This document shows positions 1-10,118 of a DNA stretch of 64,000 nt, piece after piece. The position numbers and the translations under genes are program-made. The notes under the pieces are model-generated. The model saw only the letters and a program-made list of their open reading frames with translations. It did not search any database and had not been told where the DNA came from. The stretch lies in contig MNCI01021413.1 of NCBI GenBank assembly GCA_015680685.1, forward strand, positions 38,598-102,597, written 5' to 3'. This stretch comes from Gnetum montanum (taxonomy: Eukaryota; Streptophyta; Gnetopsida; Gnetales; Gnetaceae). The first letter of the stretch is position 1. Every line of letters begins with the position of its first letter.

Positions 1-321
1 CACTTTATTACAGAAAAAGTAACTAGAGCTACTCTATCATAAGCTAGAGAGATATCTACAATTGATACACCATTTTCTTTTGACTCTAGATAAACCCTCA
101 TGCCAACATTCCCAATTGCAATGTCATTATCCCTTGATTTTCAAAACATTCAATTCAGCAACATTTTCATTTCTATTCCAACTTCATGGTTAATTAACTG
201 TTGCAGAATTCTTTACAAGAAAGAACATAATCCTCCTTGAACAATTTCAGTTCATTAGGATTCTGTACCTCACCATTTGCAAATAAGTCCACCTGTTCCA
301 TGAAATGGTAAAAATGTGCCA
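1..321. other. Unassigned sequence left of the element A integrase remnant
   Basis: AT-rich sequence with no sustained reading frame and no recognisable domain. Integrase homology begins abruptly at about 322, so this stretch is either a replaced part of element A or another repeat joined to it by a deletion or insertion. I see no LTR end or target duplication at the junction. Confidence 0.4.
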
Positions 322-954
322 ACACATATCACCCCCAAGAAAATGGTCAAGCCGAGGTCACCAACAGGGAAATTACTAAGATATTAACCAAAACCATTAG
401 CAAGTATAGGTGAGATTGGAGCACTAAACTGAATGATGCTCTCTGGGAATACCGCTCCACATGGAAACTTCCTATAGGCTACTCTCCATATGAGTTAGTG
501 TATGGAAAACTTCCAATGCTCCCTATCCAAACTAAACTCCGTACACTAGCCACAACATGTGGCCTCAACCTTGACCTTGATCTAGCACAAAAACAAAGGT
601 TGATGACTCTTAACTTGCTAGATGAGAACTGACTAGTTGCCCCATCATCTAATGAGTTGCACAAGGCATTCAATAAACAATGTAATGACCTAAAAGTTAG
701 GAGAGTTAAGTACCAGCCAGGAGATAAGGTTCTCTACTGGAACCCCACACGTGTCACAACATACCAAATTTCAAGCACTATGGGAAGGACCTTACATTAT
801 CTATGCAACTTTCCCTTCAGGAGCCATGACCATATATAAACTTGAGAGCCCAGATAAAAGACTGTTAGTCAACGTGCAACAAACAAAACCTTTCCTTGAG
901 TTTAGGATAGCCATAACATATGTTATCTCTGTAGGTGGGCAACCTTGCTCATTA
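322..954 (+). pseudogene. Element A: C-terminal integrase fragment (Ty3/gypsy)
   Basis: This is the C-terminal part of a retroviral-type integrase. Read in frame from about 322 it gives YHPQENGQAEVTNREITK, the end of the catalytic core around the essential Glu. It then shows a DALWEYR stretch, SPYELVYGK and a late RVKYQPGD / GPYIIY region, the usual C-terminal GPY/F segment. At least two in-frame stops break it, and the N-terminal zinc finger, the two core Asp residues and all upstream pol are missing. The same protein is encoded on the minus strand in element B (33774-34960), residue for residue over long stretches, so A and B belong to closely related families. Dead gene. Confidence 0.85.
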
Positions 955-2906
955 TTTTGAATCTCCTCCTTCCAACTCATTCATGGGGGAGATGGCCACC
1001 TCTACTAATCATTGAAGGCCCTCAACTCTTTCTAAATTTTTGTTTTACACATTTTTGTTTTGCACATTTCTTTAATCTTTCTTTTTTTTTTTACATCATC
1101 GTTCATATTTTTACCATTTCTTTGTGTGATTACTTTATTTTGTTTTGTTCATCAACCAATCATTTTTCATGATGGTGGCATGAATAATATCATATTGATT
1201 GCTAATGTTTGGATTTTACCTTTGAAGTATGATGTTGACATTAAGGTATGGTTCTTTTGATTAAACAGGCAATGAGTCTGCGTTGTTCATACATCCATAA
1301 AATCCTATGGTCTCCCTTGGCTTGGAATTATATAGTCCCTTTCTCTAATAAAACTGTTAATGAATTGGTGGCTGGGTATTTCTCAAACTAAGGAGGGACT
1401 CAAGGGATGAAAAGGGTATGACTTCAAAGGGATTCAATGCATTTGTGCTGGCTATTCTCTTGAGTGCTTGGATGCTTTTTTCCTTGGGTTTTCCACCATT
1501 CTGACCATTCATCAAATCATCAAAAGTTGAGTACATAAAAATAAGTCTTTGCATGGTGTGGTTCTCATGCAAAAAACCCAAAAAAAAATAGTGAGAATTC
1601 AAAGCACATCCCTTAGAAGAAATAATGAACTTGGGCTACACGCACTGGTTATGGCACTGGAAAGACATGTTACCCATGCCTAAAGGTTCCCTCTAACTAA
1701 GACCCTTTCTTGCTTCTTGGTTCTCCATCTTGCTCTCCGCGGAATGGTGGTGACTTTTTGTAGAGGCATTCTTGTTGCTTCAAGAGGATAGGTTGGTCAA
1801 ATGTGTGGATGCGAGGTCACTGAATGTGGTTTGTTAAGCCTGGATTTGGAATGAGTTCTACTCAATCACATTAATCATAAAATACACAAGGGACTTTACA
1901 CAACCTTGTTCTTGAGTTTCCATTCCATCCTCTCCTCTCCACCTTTCTTTTCCATTTTTCACCTCATTGCTAATTTTATCATTAGTTTGTATCTTGGTTG
2001 ATGCATTGCTCTTCCTTGGTAGGTTCTTGTGGGGGAAGTTTTTAACTCTTGCTTCCAAATGACATTCTTAGAGCCTACAGACTCTTTGGTTTTTGGATCT
2101 GTCAGGGCATCAAGGGCATGAGCTTGCTTTGGGGAGGATCCACTAACATTCCTTTTTGGTGCATTTGTTAACTTCTTTCCCTTAAAAATTTCCTACAATC
2201 AAAAATTTTTTGTTTCATCCCCATCCATGACATCCATTTTATTGGTGTTGTCGTTGTTACTTTTTCTCCATCTTTCTTATTCCTTGTCTTTTTTCATCCT
2301 ATTTCTACCAGAGGTTTGCTCTTAGTCATGGGGGCCCAAGCACAAATTTTTCAATTTTTCCTAACCCCTACACCTTAAGTAGTCACCAATGTTAAAACTC
2401 CAGAATCAATATCTTCCATAACCATAACTCAGCCAATGCACTTTACATCAAGACAAAGCATCAACTGCATTGTGATTTATCTACCCTCGCTCATTTGTGA
2501 CTATGTTGTGTGTCTAGATGGCGATCATACAACAATGGACTGGGCCTGAAGGAAACACTCAAGATGGACCAGAACTGGAACACTTATGAAAGGAGCAAGA
2601 TTGGTGATGTGGCTATGGATAAACAATGGAAGGCACAATCTTGGCATCAGTAGCAACATGTCTTCTTTTTTCTCTCTCTCCTTCTCTTCCAGCTGCCAAA
2701 TAAGGCTAGATGTCATTTATGTATAGTGTTCACTTTTCTAGTCATAAACACTAATGTTGTCATGTATTGTATTGTTGATCCGTTCACCAGGCACGTTGAG
2801 TCTGTCACCCTGTTCCACCGTCAATGGTCATTCAGTCAATAATCCCATACCTTCCCAATATTTTGTAAGGAACTCAAGGATGAGTTTTCATTCAGTCATG
2901 GGAGTA
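955..2906 (+). other. Element A: long 3' non-coding region between pol and the 3' LTR
   Basis: About 1.95 kb with no convincing reading frame. It is collinear with the reverse complement of 31869-33773 in element B (poly-T tract, several diagnostic blocks), so it is a conserved part of the family and not random flank. Athila-type elements often carry an env-like ORF here, but I see no signal peptide or membrane-protein frame. It ends in a weak polypurine stretch (catgggagta) right before the LTR. Confidence 0.7.
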
Positions 2907-3686
2907 TGATGAATTGCGATATCACGTCCGCAATATCGAATCAACCATGCAATGTCGAATACCTGATATCGCAGCCTACCTCCTTGCCTATAAATAAGAG
3001 GTGATGCCCTTGGTTTCCACATTAGAAGTTAGTCCCTTAGCCAAACTCTTGCCAATTTTTCCTTCCAAATTAGAATTATTTCTGCGTGCCCACAATAGGA
3101 GTCATAGAGTGAACGGATCTTTATTCGAGCATTATGTACCTAAGCACACTTTGTGTACAGCAATAAAGACAAACTTTATGATAAACCTTCCAGCATACAG
3201 AATAGATTAATTAGTGTTAATTATTATTTAATGTTTTTCTAGTTAAATATTATTTAATGCTTTCCTAGTTAATTAATGATTTCTCTCACCCTACAACTCT
3301 CTCAGTTAAATACACTTAGTACAACTGCTTCGAGCATGCGTGTAGTGCTTGGTAACCCAGTAACAATTAGCGTTTGGTAATCCCAGCAGCGCTGCACTAG
3401 TTCAGGATGTGTACGGCAAGTGGGAACAGATATTGGTGTTAGAAGTACTTAGAACTTAGTTAATGAGTAGTTAAATTAGACTAGTTACTTAGCTATCTCT
3501 TCCCCCCCTCCTTACTAGCGTAGGATATAAAACACATAAAAGCCATAAAAATCATATGCATCAAACTTACTTAATCATACAACCATGACATACAAGTAAG
3601 TTTGGGAAGACAACGATTAACCAACCCATTATTGTTATAATAGGGTGCATAGGCACTTAGTCTTCGGAATTCAACTGAACCGTGCA
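2907..3686 (+). mobile_element. Element A 3' LTR, first part (split by element E)
   Basis: The LTR begins TGATGAATTGCG and continues at 18976-19027, ending GCTCATCA. The terminal inverted repeat TGATGA/TCATCA matches the LTRs of B, C and F. Element E inserted here and duplicated GTGCA (3682-3686 and 18971-18975). Removing E leaves an LTR of about 832 bp, close to F's 836 bp. Confidence 0.9.
2989..2996 (+). promoter_or_regulatory. TATA box in element A LTR
   Basis: TATAAATA lies about 80 bp into the LTR. An identical box occurs at the equivalent place in the LTRs of B, C, D, E and F, so it is the likely LTR promoter core. Confidence 0.6.
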
Positions 3687-4550
3687 TGTAACGACAGAAC
3701 ACGTCGGCAGCTGGAAATACCGACCGAGGTTTCTTGTATACAGTTTTAACCATAGATCCGCGCGAGGGCTATGCTGGAAAAAGAGAATCCGCGACGCCCT
3801 GAACGGTCTTGTCGATCAGACAAGGACTTACGGGTCAGTAAAACGATGGAGATTACGGATCTTTACGTGTTGCGATTTGATTCGAGGGATCGTGAAACGG
3901 GAGGAAAACGATGTGGATGGATCGCTACAATGATAATGTCAAACACGCTGAAGAGATGCCAATCAGGAGAGAAACGCGTGATTTTCAAAGATCTACGTTT
4001 CGATTTCTGAAAGAATGTATGATTTGTATGTCACATTACAATGAGAGAAACCCCCGATAACTTGATGTAAAAATGAGCACGAAACAACAAGGAAACTGTC
4101 CAAACAAAAGTCTAATCTACCTCGTAGGCCAAAGCTGGGATGCAAGGATGGTCAAGCTCTGAGGTCTGCCGATCAACTGTTTTTGACCGGTAGAGTCTGC
4201 AAACTGGGCGAGACGATCTCACAATCCCTGTTCTGCTTCTTTGCTTCGAGTAGGTTCTGCTCAGGGCAGCAATCGCTAAAGGAGAAAGTCGTATCTTCCC
4301 CAAAGGAATGATCTCTCTTGTTGCTAACGCTCAAGCGCACTATGCTCTGTTCTTGCTGAAGGATGGTGCTGTCGGCAGTCGCCAAAAAGTTGCCCTTTGT
4401 TTCTCTGCTCAAGGTGATAAGTGCTTCCTTGCTCAGAAAATGCTCTTGCCCTTTTGATTTCCTGCCCACAACAATGATAAATGCTCTGGTGCTCAAAAAA
4501 ATGCCTCTGCTTCTCTGATTCGCCAACCCTTGTATCTTTGTCAACTGAGG

Positions 4551-4558
4551 TATTTATA
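4551..4558 (-). promoter_or_regulatory. TATA box, element E 3' LTR
   Basis: TATAAATA on the minus strand, conserved with the partner LTR at 18375-18382. Confidence 0.55.
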
Positions 4559-4806
4559 GGCCACGACGCTCCGTGGAAAAGGCACAACCCTGATGACGTG
4601 GGTCCCGAGTATTTCGGGTTCCATTAACATGACCATTTTAAGTCAGACTGTGACTACGCACAACATGCTCGTTTGCGTGTTGTGCGTGTGAAGAGTAGGT
4701 ACATGTTGAGTGTGTTTCAGTTGCTTTCAGGCTATATTACACTCATTCACGTTGTGTTGCGTGTATGAGCGTAATCCGGTATAAAAACAACAGGCTCAAA
4801 ATTGTC

Positions 4807-4956
4807 TTACGCTCACTACGCAGTCGCGCATAACGAAGCATAAAACAATTTTTAGTTTACGCTTACTACGCAGCCGCGCGTAACGAAGCGTAAAACAATG
4901 TTTAGTTTACGCTTACTACGCAGCTACGCGTAACGAAGCGTAAATAATGTCTAGCC
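4807..4956. repeat. Three tandem 50-bp palindromic units in the E 3' LTR
   Basis: The 50-bp unit starts at 4807, 4857 and 4907. Each contains an outer inverted repeat TTTACGCTT / AAGCGTAAA and an inner TACGC / GCGTA pair around a short GC-rich loop, so each unit could fold into a nested hairpin of about 39 nt. The other LTR has only two units (18616, 18666). Confidence 0.85.
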
Positions 4957-5076
4957 TTAGTGATGGAATACGCAATGATAATGTCTAGCGTAACGAGCGT
5001 AAAGACAAGTTATTCATGCGCCACGAGAAAAAGTGTCAAACTGTTGTGCTTCTCTAGACTCTGCCTTCGACTATTT

Positions 5077-5124
5077 TGGAGCTTATTACGCTCATTACGC
5101 TACCGCGCGTAATAGAGCGTAAAC
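5077..5124. repeat. Related palindrome in the E 3' LTR
   Basis: TTACGCTC...GAGCGTAA arms enclose ATTACGC...GCGTAAT, the same design as the 50-bp units upstream. It is conserved with small changes near 18846-18890 in the other LTR. Confidence 0.7.
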
Positions 5125-5209
5125 TTGTCCTTGAACAAAGCTGATGCACGCTCTCGCTTGAATTGTGAATCTTTGCCTGAGGCCGACTCGTAATTTTCAT
5201 GGTGTTTCA

Positions 5210-5222
5210 ATGGCCCTTCTTT
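5210..5222 (-). promoter_or_regulatory. Polypurine tract of element E
   Basis: On the minus strand AAAGAAGGGCCAT directly precedes the 3' LTR (TGAAACACC). Element D has the same tract at 45181-45193 with one change. This is the expected primer for plus-strand DNA synthesis. Confidence 0.7.
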
Positions 5223-6329
5223 GTTGACGGTTAGAGGGCTTGCCCGAGAGACGTCGACAAAGAATGCGAAACACCAAATTGGTAGAAGCGAGAACAGCGT
5301 CTATCCTTGGCTACTCAAGTGTTGCCCTGTCAACATGGAAGAGCAAAGCCGAGAGGTATGGGAGATAGAGGGATATAGCTGGAAACAGGTTCAGGGAACA
5401 TGAAAAATGAATTATGATGGTAGGGGCATGAAATACGCTCGTACGCATGGAAATGTATGCTTATTTATGTCAACAGGAATGCTTTCAGACGAGCGTAGCG
5501 CATCAATCTGAGATTTCTCTGTTACAGATTGTAGCAGGAATGCTTGCAGAAGGAGCGTTGCGCATCACTTTTTGCGATATCTCTACTACAATATATGACT
5601 GCGTATGGATTAGATTACCGTGCAAGTATGAAAGATGGTTGTTTGCGTATATAGCTAGTACATACAGGGAGCGTATGATTGGGATGAAATGCAATGAGAT
5701 AAGGGCTAAGTGTGAGGGTTCAAGAGGGATAGGCATGCAGTTCCCAATGGACGGGCAAACTTGAGCAGCCACCTCAAGACGTTGTTGTCCTTCACCGCTC
5801 AGATGAATGCATCTTTGAATGATGTTTGCGTGACAAGTAGCCTGCAACCATGAAAGAAGAAACAGAGAGCACCATTGCTCTGGTGCGAGCAGGAGGCGAG
5901 GTTGTTGAAACAAACGTTGTTTGATGTTGAGATAAAGCGATCGGGCTATAGAGAAGGAGCCGAGGCATGCGGGCAGAGCCGCCAATCCTGACGATTGGCC
6001 CAGCATATCTTCGCCAAAAGGCATCAGACGCAGTGCACCTAACTGGTTGCATAAGGAACCAGCTAGATGAATTTGCGAAGCCGGCGTCCGATAGCGATGA
6101 TTGGCAGAGATTCCCGAGGCCGTTGTCGACGAGGATTTTGTCGGGGCTCTGACTGGCGAGACTAAACTCTCAGAGGTGCTACCACTGCGGCGGGCGCGAC
6201 GGTGGCATCTCCGAGGGATCAGTAAGATGCCTCTTAGCTTATCCGAGGAATCAGTAGGATGCTGGTGGGGTGGCGACGTTGTACAGAGATCATCACGCTC
6301 ACTTGATTTATATGGTAGCAGTCTGTAAG
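5223..6329 (-). other. Element E 3' non-coding region
   Basis: About 1.1 kb between the polypurine tract and the hairpin cluster. Open stretches exist but give no recognisable protein. Parts, such as the duplicated gatcagtaagatg-type segment around 6215-6260, have counterparts in D near 46430-46490, so the region belongs to the element. Confidence 0.55.
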
Positions 6330-6795
6330 TCCCAGTTTTAAGTCCTAGTAGACTGCCGTTATTGGTTTTAAGTCTCAACAGACCATGGTCCCAGTTTGAA
6401 GTCCAGGCAGACCGAGAAGTGCTAGTTTTACGTTGTAGTGGACAGTGTTTGGGCTGGTTTATGGTCTCAGTGGACCGTGCTGTGGATGTCAGTTTTGCAT
6501 CATGACCTAGGGATAGATCTGTGTTGGTTTTACGTCTCAGCAGACGGCTACTTACCCGTGCCAGTTTAGCGTCGTGGCGGACGCGTGCAAAAGATGCCAG
6601 TTTTTTGTCTTGGCGGACCTGTACAACATTGCCAGTTTTTCGTCGTAGTGGACGGTTACAACTTGCCAGTTTAGCGTCATGACGGACGCGTGCAAGGCAT
6701 GCCAGTTTTACGTCGTAGCGGACGACCGGTGCCAGTTTTACGTCGTAGCGGACGATCAGTGCCAGTTTAACGTCATAGCGGACGCATACTGTCAT
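6330..6795. repeat. Hairpin-box cluster 1 of element E (about 14 units)
   Basis: Units of about 25-40 bp each carry a box like CAGTTTTA followed by a 4-bp stem, a 6-nt loop and the complementary 4-bp stem. Examples are CGTC-GTAGCG-GACG, GGTC-TCAGTG-GACC and AGTC-CTAGTA-GACT. Two units extend to 5 bp (GCGTC/GACGC). The cluster starts 28 nt after the integrase stop codon. Element D has the same kind of cluster in the same place (46649-46960). A 430-codon open frame across this area is a by-product of the repeat. Confidence 0.9.
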
Positions 6796-6822
6796 ACCTG
6801 ATTACTAGCGCTGTAGATATTG

Positions 6823-7234
6823 CTAAATGTAATACCGCTTCAGATATACATGGTTCACAGGGTTCGGTAGTTCATTGCCGTTGATGTCTGCTAGTTTGAA
6901 AGCTCCGTTGCTATATGCGTTGACCACCGAGAAAGGACCTTCCCAATTGGTCGAGAATTTGCCTGCCGGCTCGCGCACGGCTTTGAGGACTAGGTCCCCT
7001 TGCTTGATCAGACGCTGCTGAAGGTTGTGATGATGCTTCTGTCTCTGTTTATCTTGATATTTCTCAATAGTATCAAGAGCCTATATCTGCTTCTCTTCTA
7101 CTGAATCCAAATCCATTATCCGAGCCTCGGTGTGTTGAGCCTTATTTATAATGGTGGAGAGGACCATTCTCAGAGAAGGAATTTGCAATTCGAGAGGTAG
7201 CACTGCTTCAGATCCGTAAATCAGGCTATAGGGT
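6823..7234 (-). pseudogene. Element E: integrase C-terminal tail
   Basis: Read on the minus strand from about 7234, this gives YSLIYGSEAVLPLELQIPSL, the strongly conserved segment after the integrase core. It continues through an EARIMDLD region and ends KRYYI plus stop at 6823. Element D has the same tail (47001-47400). One in-frame stop follows EEKQI. Upstream it is fused to an RNase H start fragment (LTDKLHP) by a deletion, so zinc finger and core are absent. Non-functional as integrase. Confidence 0.85.
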
Positions 7235-8414
7235 GTAGCTTGTCGGTTAATCTCGAGATGAATCGGCGTATGAACTACAAGCGTCCCTGTAACCCGCGTA
7301 ATTGCTTGAGGTCTATCGGAGGCGTTAACTCGACAATGGCTTTGACCTTATCAGGGTCAACTCGTATGCCGGTTTCCGATACCACAAACCCCAACATGCG
7401 TCCGGTTTTGACTCCGAATACGCGCTTCTTCGGGTTAAGCCGGAGCTCATATTTGGAGCATCTTTTAAGGACTAACTCCAGATCCCCTGAAAGATCCTCA
7501 GACTTTAAAGACTTCACAGCTATATCGTCTACATAATCATTCAGCCTCTCTAAGAGATAGTCGCTAAAGATGTACGTCATGGCTCGCTGATACGTGGCTC
7601 CGGCGTTCTTCAGACCAAATGGCATCATAGTATAACAAAAGGTACCCCAGGGTGTCATGAATGTCGTAGTTAATTGATGTTCTGGGTTTATGCGAATCTG
7701 GTTATAGCCAGAGAAGCCATCCATGAATGATAGGAGTGCATGTCCAGCTGTTGTATCGACTAGTTGATCGATAGTCGGGAGCGGGAAATTATCTTTGATT
7801 GTGGCCTTGTTCAAATCCCAGAAGTCTATGCAAATGCGTATACTCCCGGTCTTCTTTGGTACGACCACAATGTTAGATACCCAGTCTGAGTAATCGACTG
7901 CACAAATGAAACCAGCCTGGTATAGCTTGGTGATTTCATCACGCATGGCTAGCGCGATCTCTGGCTTGATTTTGTGTGCTTTCTGCCTAACTGCTTTAAT
8001 CAGTGGGTCTAAGATGATGTTATGTTGGATTAGCCTGGGATCTAGTCCAGGCATATCCTTGTATGACCATGCGAAGACAGTGATGTTGTCTTGCAGGACC
8101 TGTGTTACGACATCGTGCGTTTCTCATTCTAACAAGGAACTGACTTTAAGCATTTTAGCTTCGCCCCTGTGCGTAACGATAGAGACCTCATCAAGGGGGT
8201 CTTCGGTTATGTCCCCAGCTTCCAGGTCTAGCGTGCGTGTCAACTGTTCTGGCCATTCCGGGGACATCTCCGACGCAACTATAGTTACGTCTTCTAAGGG
8301 GAGATTAACATCTATAAACGCGGGATCAACTTGCCTAACTACCTTTCCGTATGGGCCAGTCAGGGTTAAAGGTGTTGATAGTGTTGCATCCATTTGTTTG
8401 TCCTGCAAAACCAC
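7235..8414 (-). pseudogene. Element E: reverse transcriptase
   Basis: The RT palm and fingers are readable almost throughout. Visible landmarks include KLYQAGFI, the WVSNIVVVPKK strand, CIDFWDLNKAT, the FMDGFSGYNQI catalytic Asp region, MPFGLKNAGATYQRAM and the YVDDIAVKS active site. RLNPKKRVFGV and MLGFVVSETGI follow. These are the usual Tat-branch RT blocks, and the catalytic residues are intact. One nonsense codon (TGA, near 8127) lies after the N-terminal spacer segment that begins about 8414. The frame then runs into the first RNase H residues and breaks at the deletion junction near 7234. There is no complete RNase H, so pol is truncated. Confidence 0.92.
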
Positions 8415-8537
8415 AAAGTGCGTAAATGGTTAGAAAGAAGATGACATGATGACTAGTAAACGTGGAAAGCGAACAGAATTTTGAATTTTGTAATGAAGTT
8501 TTAATCAATGCTACCCGATTACGAGGCGATAAGATGT

Positions 8538-8562
8538 GGTAGTTTAACGTCATTTCGGACAG
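8538..8562. repeat. Hairpin box, cluster 2 position in element E
   Basis: A single clear unit, TAGTTTAACGTC-ATTTCG-GAC, lies between the RT start and the antisense gene. A weaker relative is near 8668-8692. Element D has three units in the equivalent place (51254-51388). Confidence 0.65.
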
Positions 8563-8793
8563 CGGTGCGTGCGATATCAACCGCATTAATATCTTGATTT
8601 TCGGGTTTCGTTTCAGGAAAGTCCAGCTGAAATCGGATATCAAGTCAGTGATTCTTGCATACAAATAGACGGCATTTCAGTTAGAACGGACTGTTGGCTA
8701 TTGTGAGTTCAAATTCACAGGTATTTTCTAGCAAGAGCAAGAAGAGCAGAAGATTTGAAGGTGCAAAGCTGTGCAAGTGTCGAAGCTGTGATA

Positions 8794-8916
8794 ATGGCGC
8801 CTAAGATGAAGAGGAAGAACACTAAATTGGCTAAAATCGACGAGGTACAAGAGAACCTGGAGCGTGTTCAACAGGCCTTGGTCGAAGTGCGTGACCCGAC
8901 ACCTTTGAACCGATAG
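8794..8916 (+). CDS. Antisense gene of E, tentative exon 1
   Basis: It starts MAPKMKRKNTK, a basic start that could act as a nuclear signal, and runs about 40 codons into a short helical stretch. Element D has an ATGGCG start at 51738 in the same relative position. The 3' boundary is uncertain: the reading frame meets TAG at 8914-8916, and the donor there (GGTCATT) is weak. Confidence 0.4.
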   Translation: MAPKMKRKNTKLAKIDEVQENLERVQQALVEVRDPTPLNR

Positions 8917-9179
8917 GTCATTCTTTGCATACTCGTTCTATTTCAGCGTTTGTGCTATACAGCGTTATTTGTGTAAATGAGGGTTTTGGGTTATGGACCT
9001 TGCGTTACAGCGAGGGTTTGGCATGGTTGCGTTTATCACCGTTGTCAGAGACTGACCTTGCGCTGTTGCAAGGGTTTGGGCGATTTCCACAGATGGCTAA
9101 GCATGATGTGTAGTGTTTCTGTATTAATAATGCAACTATAAATCTAGGCGTTGATTTATGTAGCGTGTTTTCTGTACAG

Positions 9180-9629
9180 TGTCGTGCTGAAGCCTATTCT
9201 GATTGTGTTAGACATCATTGGGGTTTTGTGTTGGGTAAACTCCATCGTCCCCAATGTCCCTCCTCCGCACACGCGAGTGCAGGGGAAGGCCATCTGGTTC
9301 CGAAAGGGGGCGCTGGAGTTTCTGCAGTTCTTACTGCGCAACTTCAGCATCATTGTGTGGTCTAATGTAACCGGCGATGTTGCCGATGCCATTTTAGAAC
9401 ACCTGCTGGTGGGGTCTGCAGAGGGGATTCTGGCTTACTTGACAGACGGGGCCATCGATACGGGTCATCCTGAAGACCAAGCGCTCAGCACCCGAGGCCT
9501 GAGGAATTTACGTTGGATCTGGGAAATGGCCCATTTCAGTTGTTATCATGCATATAACATGCTATTCGTGGCTCGCCATGTTTCAACCTACTTCCAGAAC
9601 CCGCAAGGCACGGTGTACTACGCGGGCGG
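9180..9629 (+). CDS. Antisense gene of E, exon 2: FCP1/NIF-like HAD domain, catalytically dead
   Basis: The 450-nt exon reads KPILIVLDIIGVLC, then an FRKGALEFLQFLL helix, FSIIVWSNVTGDVADAI, a GLRNLRWIWE helix, and LFVARHVSTYFQNPQGTV. This order matches FCP1-like phosphatases. They have a first strand with DxDx(T/V), an RP..EFL helix, the (I/L)WS strand, a KxL...W helix, and a final strand with DD followed by a NP-N turn. Here the second Asp of DxDx is Ile and the late DD pair is AR, so phosphatase activity is not expected. The acceptor ctgtacag and donor GTAAGT are good. The equivalent exon in D is also exactly 450 nt. The family assignment is by eye and needs a profile search. Confidence 0.7.
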
Positions 9630-9768
9630 GTAAGTCGATTCTGCCAAATGTATTGTCTTTGTTACTATTATAATGTTTGTTACCGATGTGAAGTGTAGGA
9701 GAAGTCTATGTGCAAAGTGTAAGTTAAGCCTACGCTGTATGGTACAGGTTTTTCATTCATGATAACAG

Positions 9769-10022
9769 GTTAATCGAAGATGGTGATGTGTTGGCCTGGG
9801 CCGAAACGGCAATAATGGCGTTTACCGCAACTAACAACGTGCGTGCCGGTGTTATAGGGCAAATTGGCCATGAGATGCGTGAGTATCACACCCGCTACGA
9901 GCGCCCTTTTAAGAATTGCCAGGAACTCAGGTGGCTGCACGATGACTGGACCTTAGATTCGCCCCTTACGGTTGAGGACGTGCAGAGGGACCTACCGCCA
10001 TTCCCTTTGCCCTTCGGACCTG
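9769..10022 (+). CDS. Antisense gene of E, exon 3
   Basis: It reads on in phase from exon 2 after a 139-nt intron. The encoded LIEDGDVLAW...AFTATNNVRAGVIGQ segment aligns with D's SIIDKDGLH...FSSTENVRNGVIEQ, followed by CQELRWL / CEELGWL and ending PPFPLPFGP / PPFPTPFAP. No separate family is recognised; it may be the C-terminal part of the HAD fold. Confidence 0.65.
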
Positions 10023-10118
10023 GTAAGGTCGCTGCGTGTTCTAATGTTATGCGTGTAGTTGTGAGTCGTGGACATTACATAAAGCATTTTTATTTGACTT
10101 GTGTTTTATATTTTTCAG

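Larger units (their letters stand above)
3687..5209 (-). repeat. Element E 3' LTR (1523 bp)
   Basis: Plus-strand ends are TGTAACGACAG and GGTGTTTCA; read in the element's own direction it runs TGAAACACC to TTACA. It is 65 bp longer than its partner, accounted for by one extra 50-bp tandem unit and a 15-bp indel near 4635. The two LTRs differ at scattered sites, mostly transitions, so the insertion is not recent. Confidence 0.95.

Noticed and set aside
1060-1260. Hydrophobic 66-codon frame as an env-like remnant
   Set aside because: Phe/Ile-rich because of poly-T tracts; not conserved as a frame in element B.
4173-4544. 123-codon frame in E's LTR, also present in shortened form at 18150-18368
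   Set aside because: Lies wholly inside the LTR promoter region; the frame breaks between the two LTRs and no domain is seen.
5503-6795. 430-codon minus-strand open frame with repeated RYDVKLA-like peptides
   Set aside because: The repeated peptide is only the translation of hairpin cluster 1; the remainder is Ser/Arg-rich low complexity with no domain and no conserved frame in element D.
7906-8433. 175-codon plus-strand frame
   Set aside because: It is the complement of the RT coding strand, where codon use leaves the opposite frame open.
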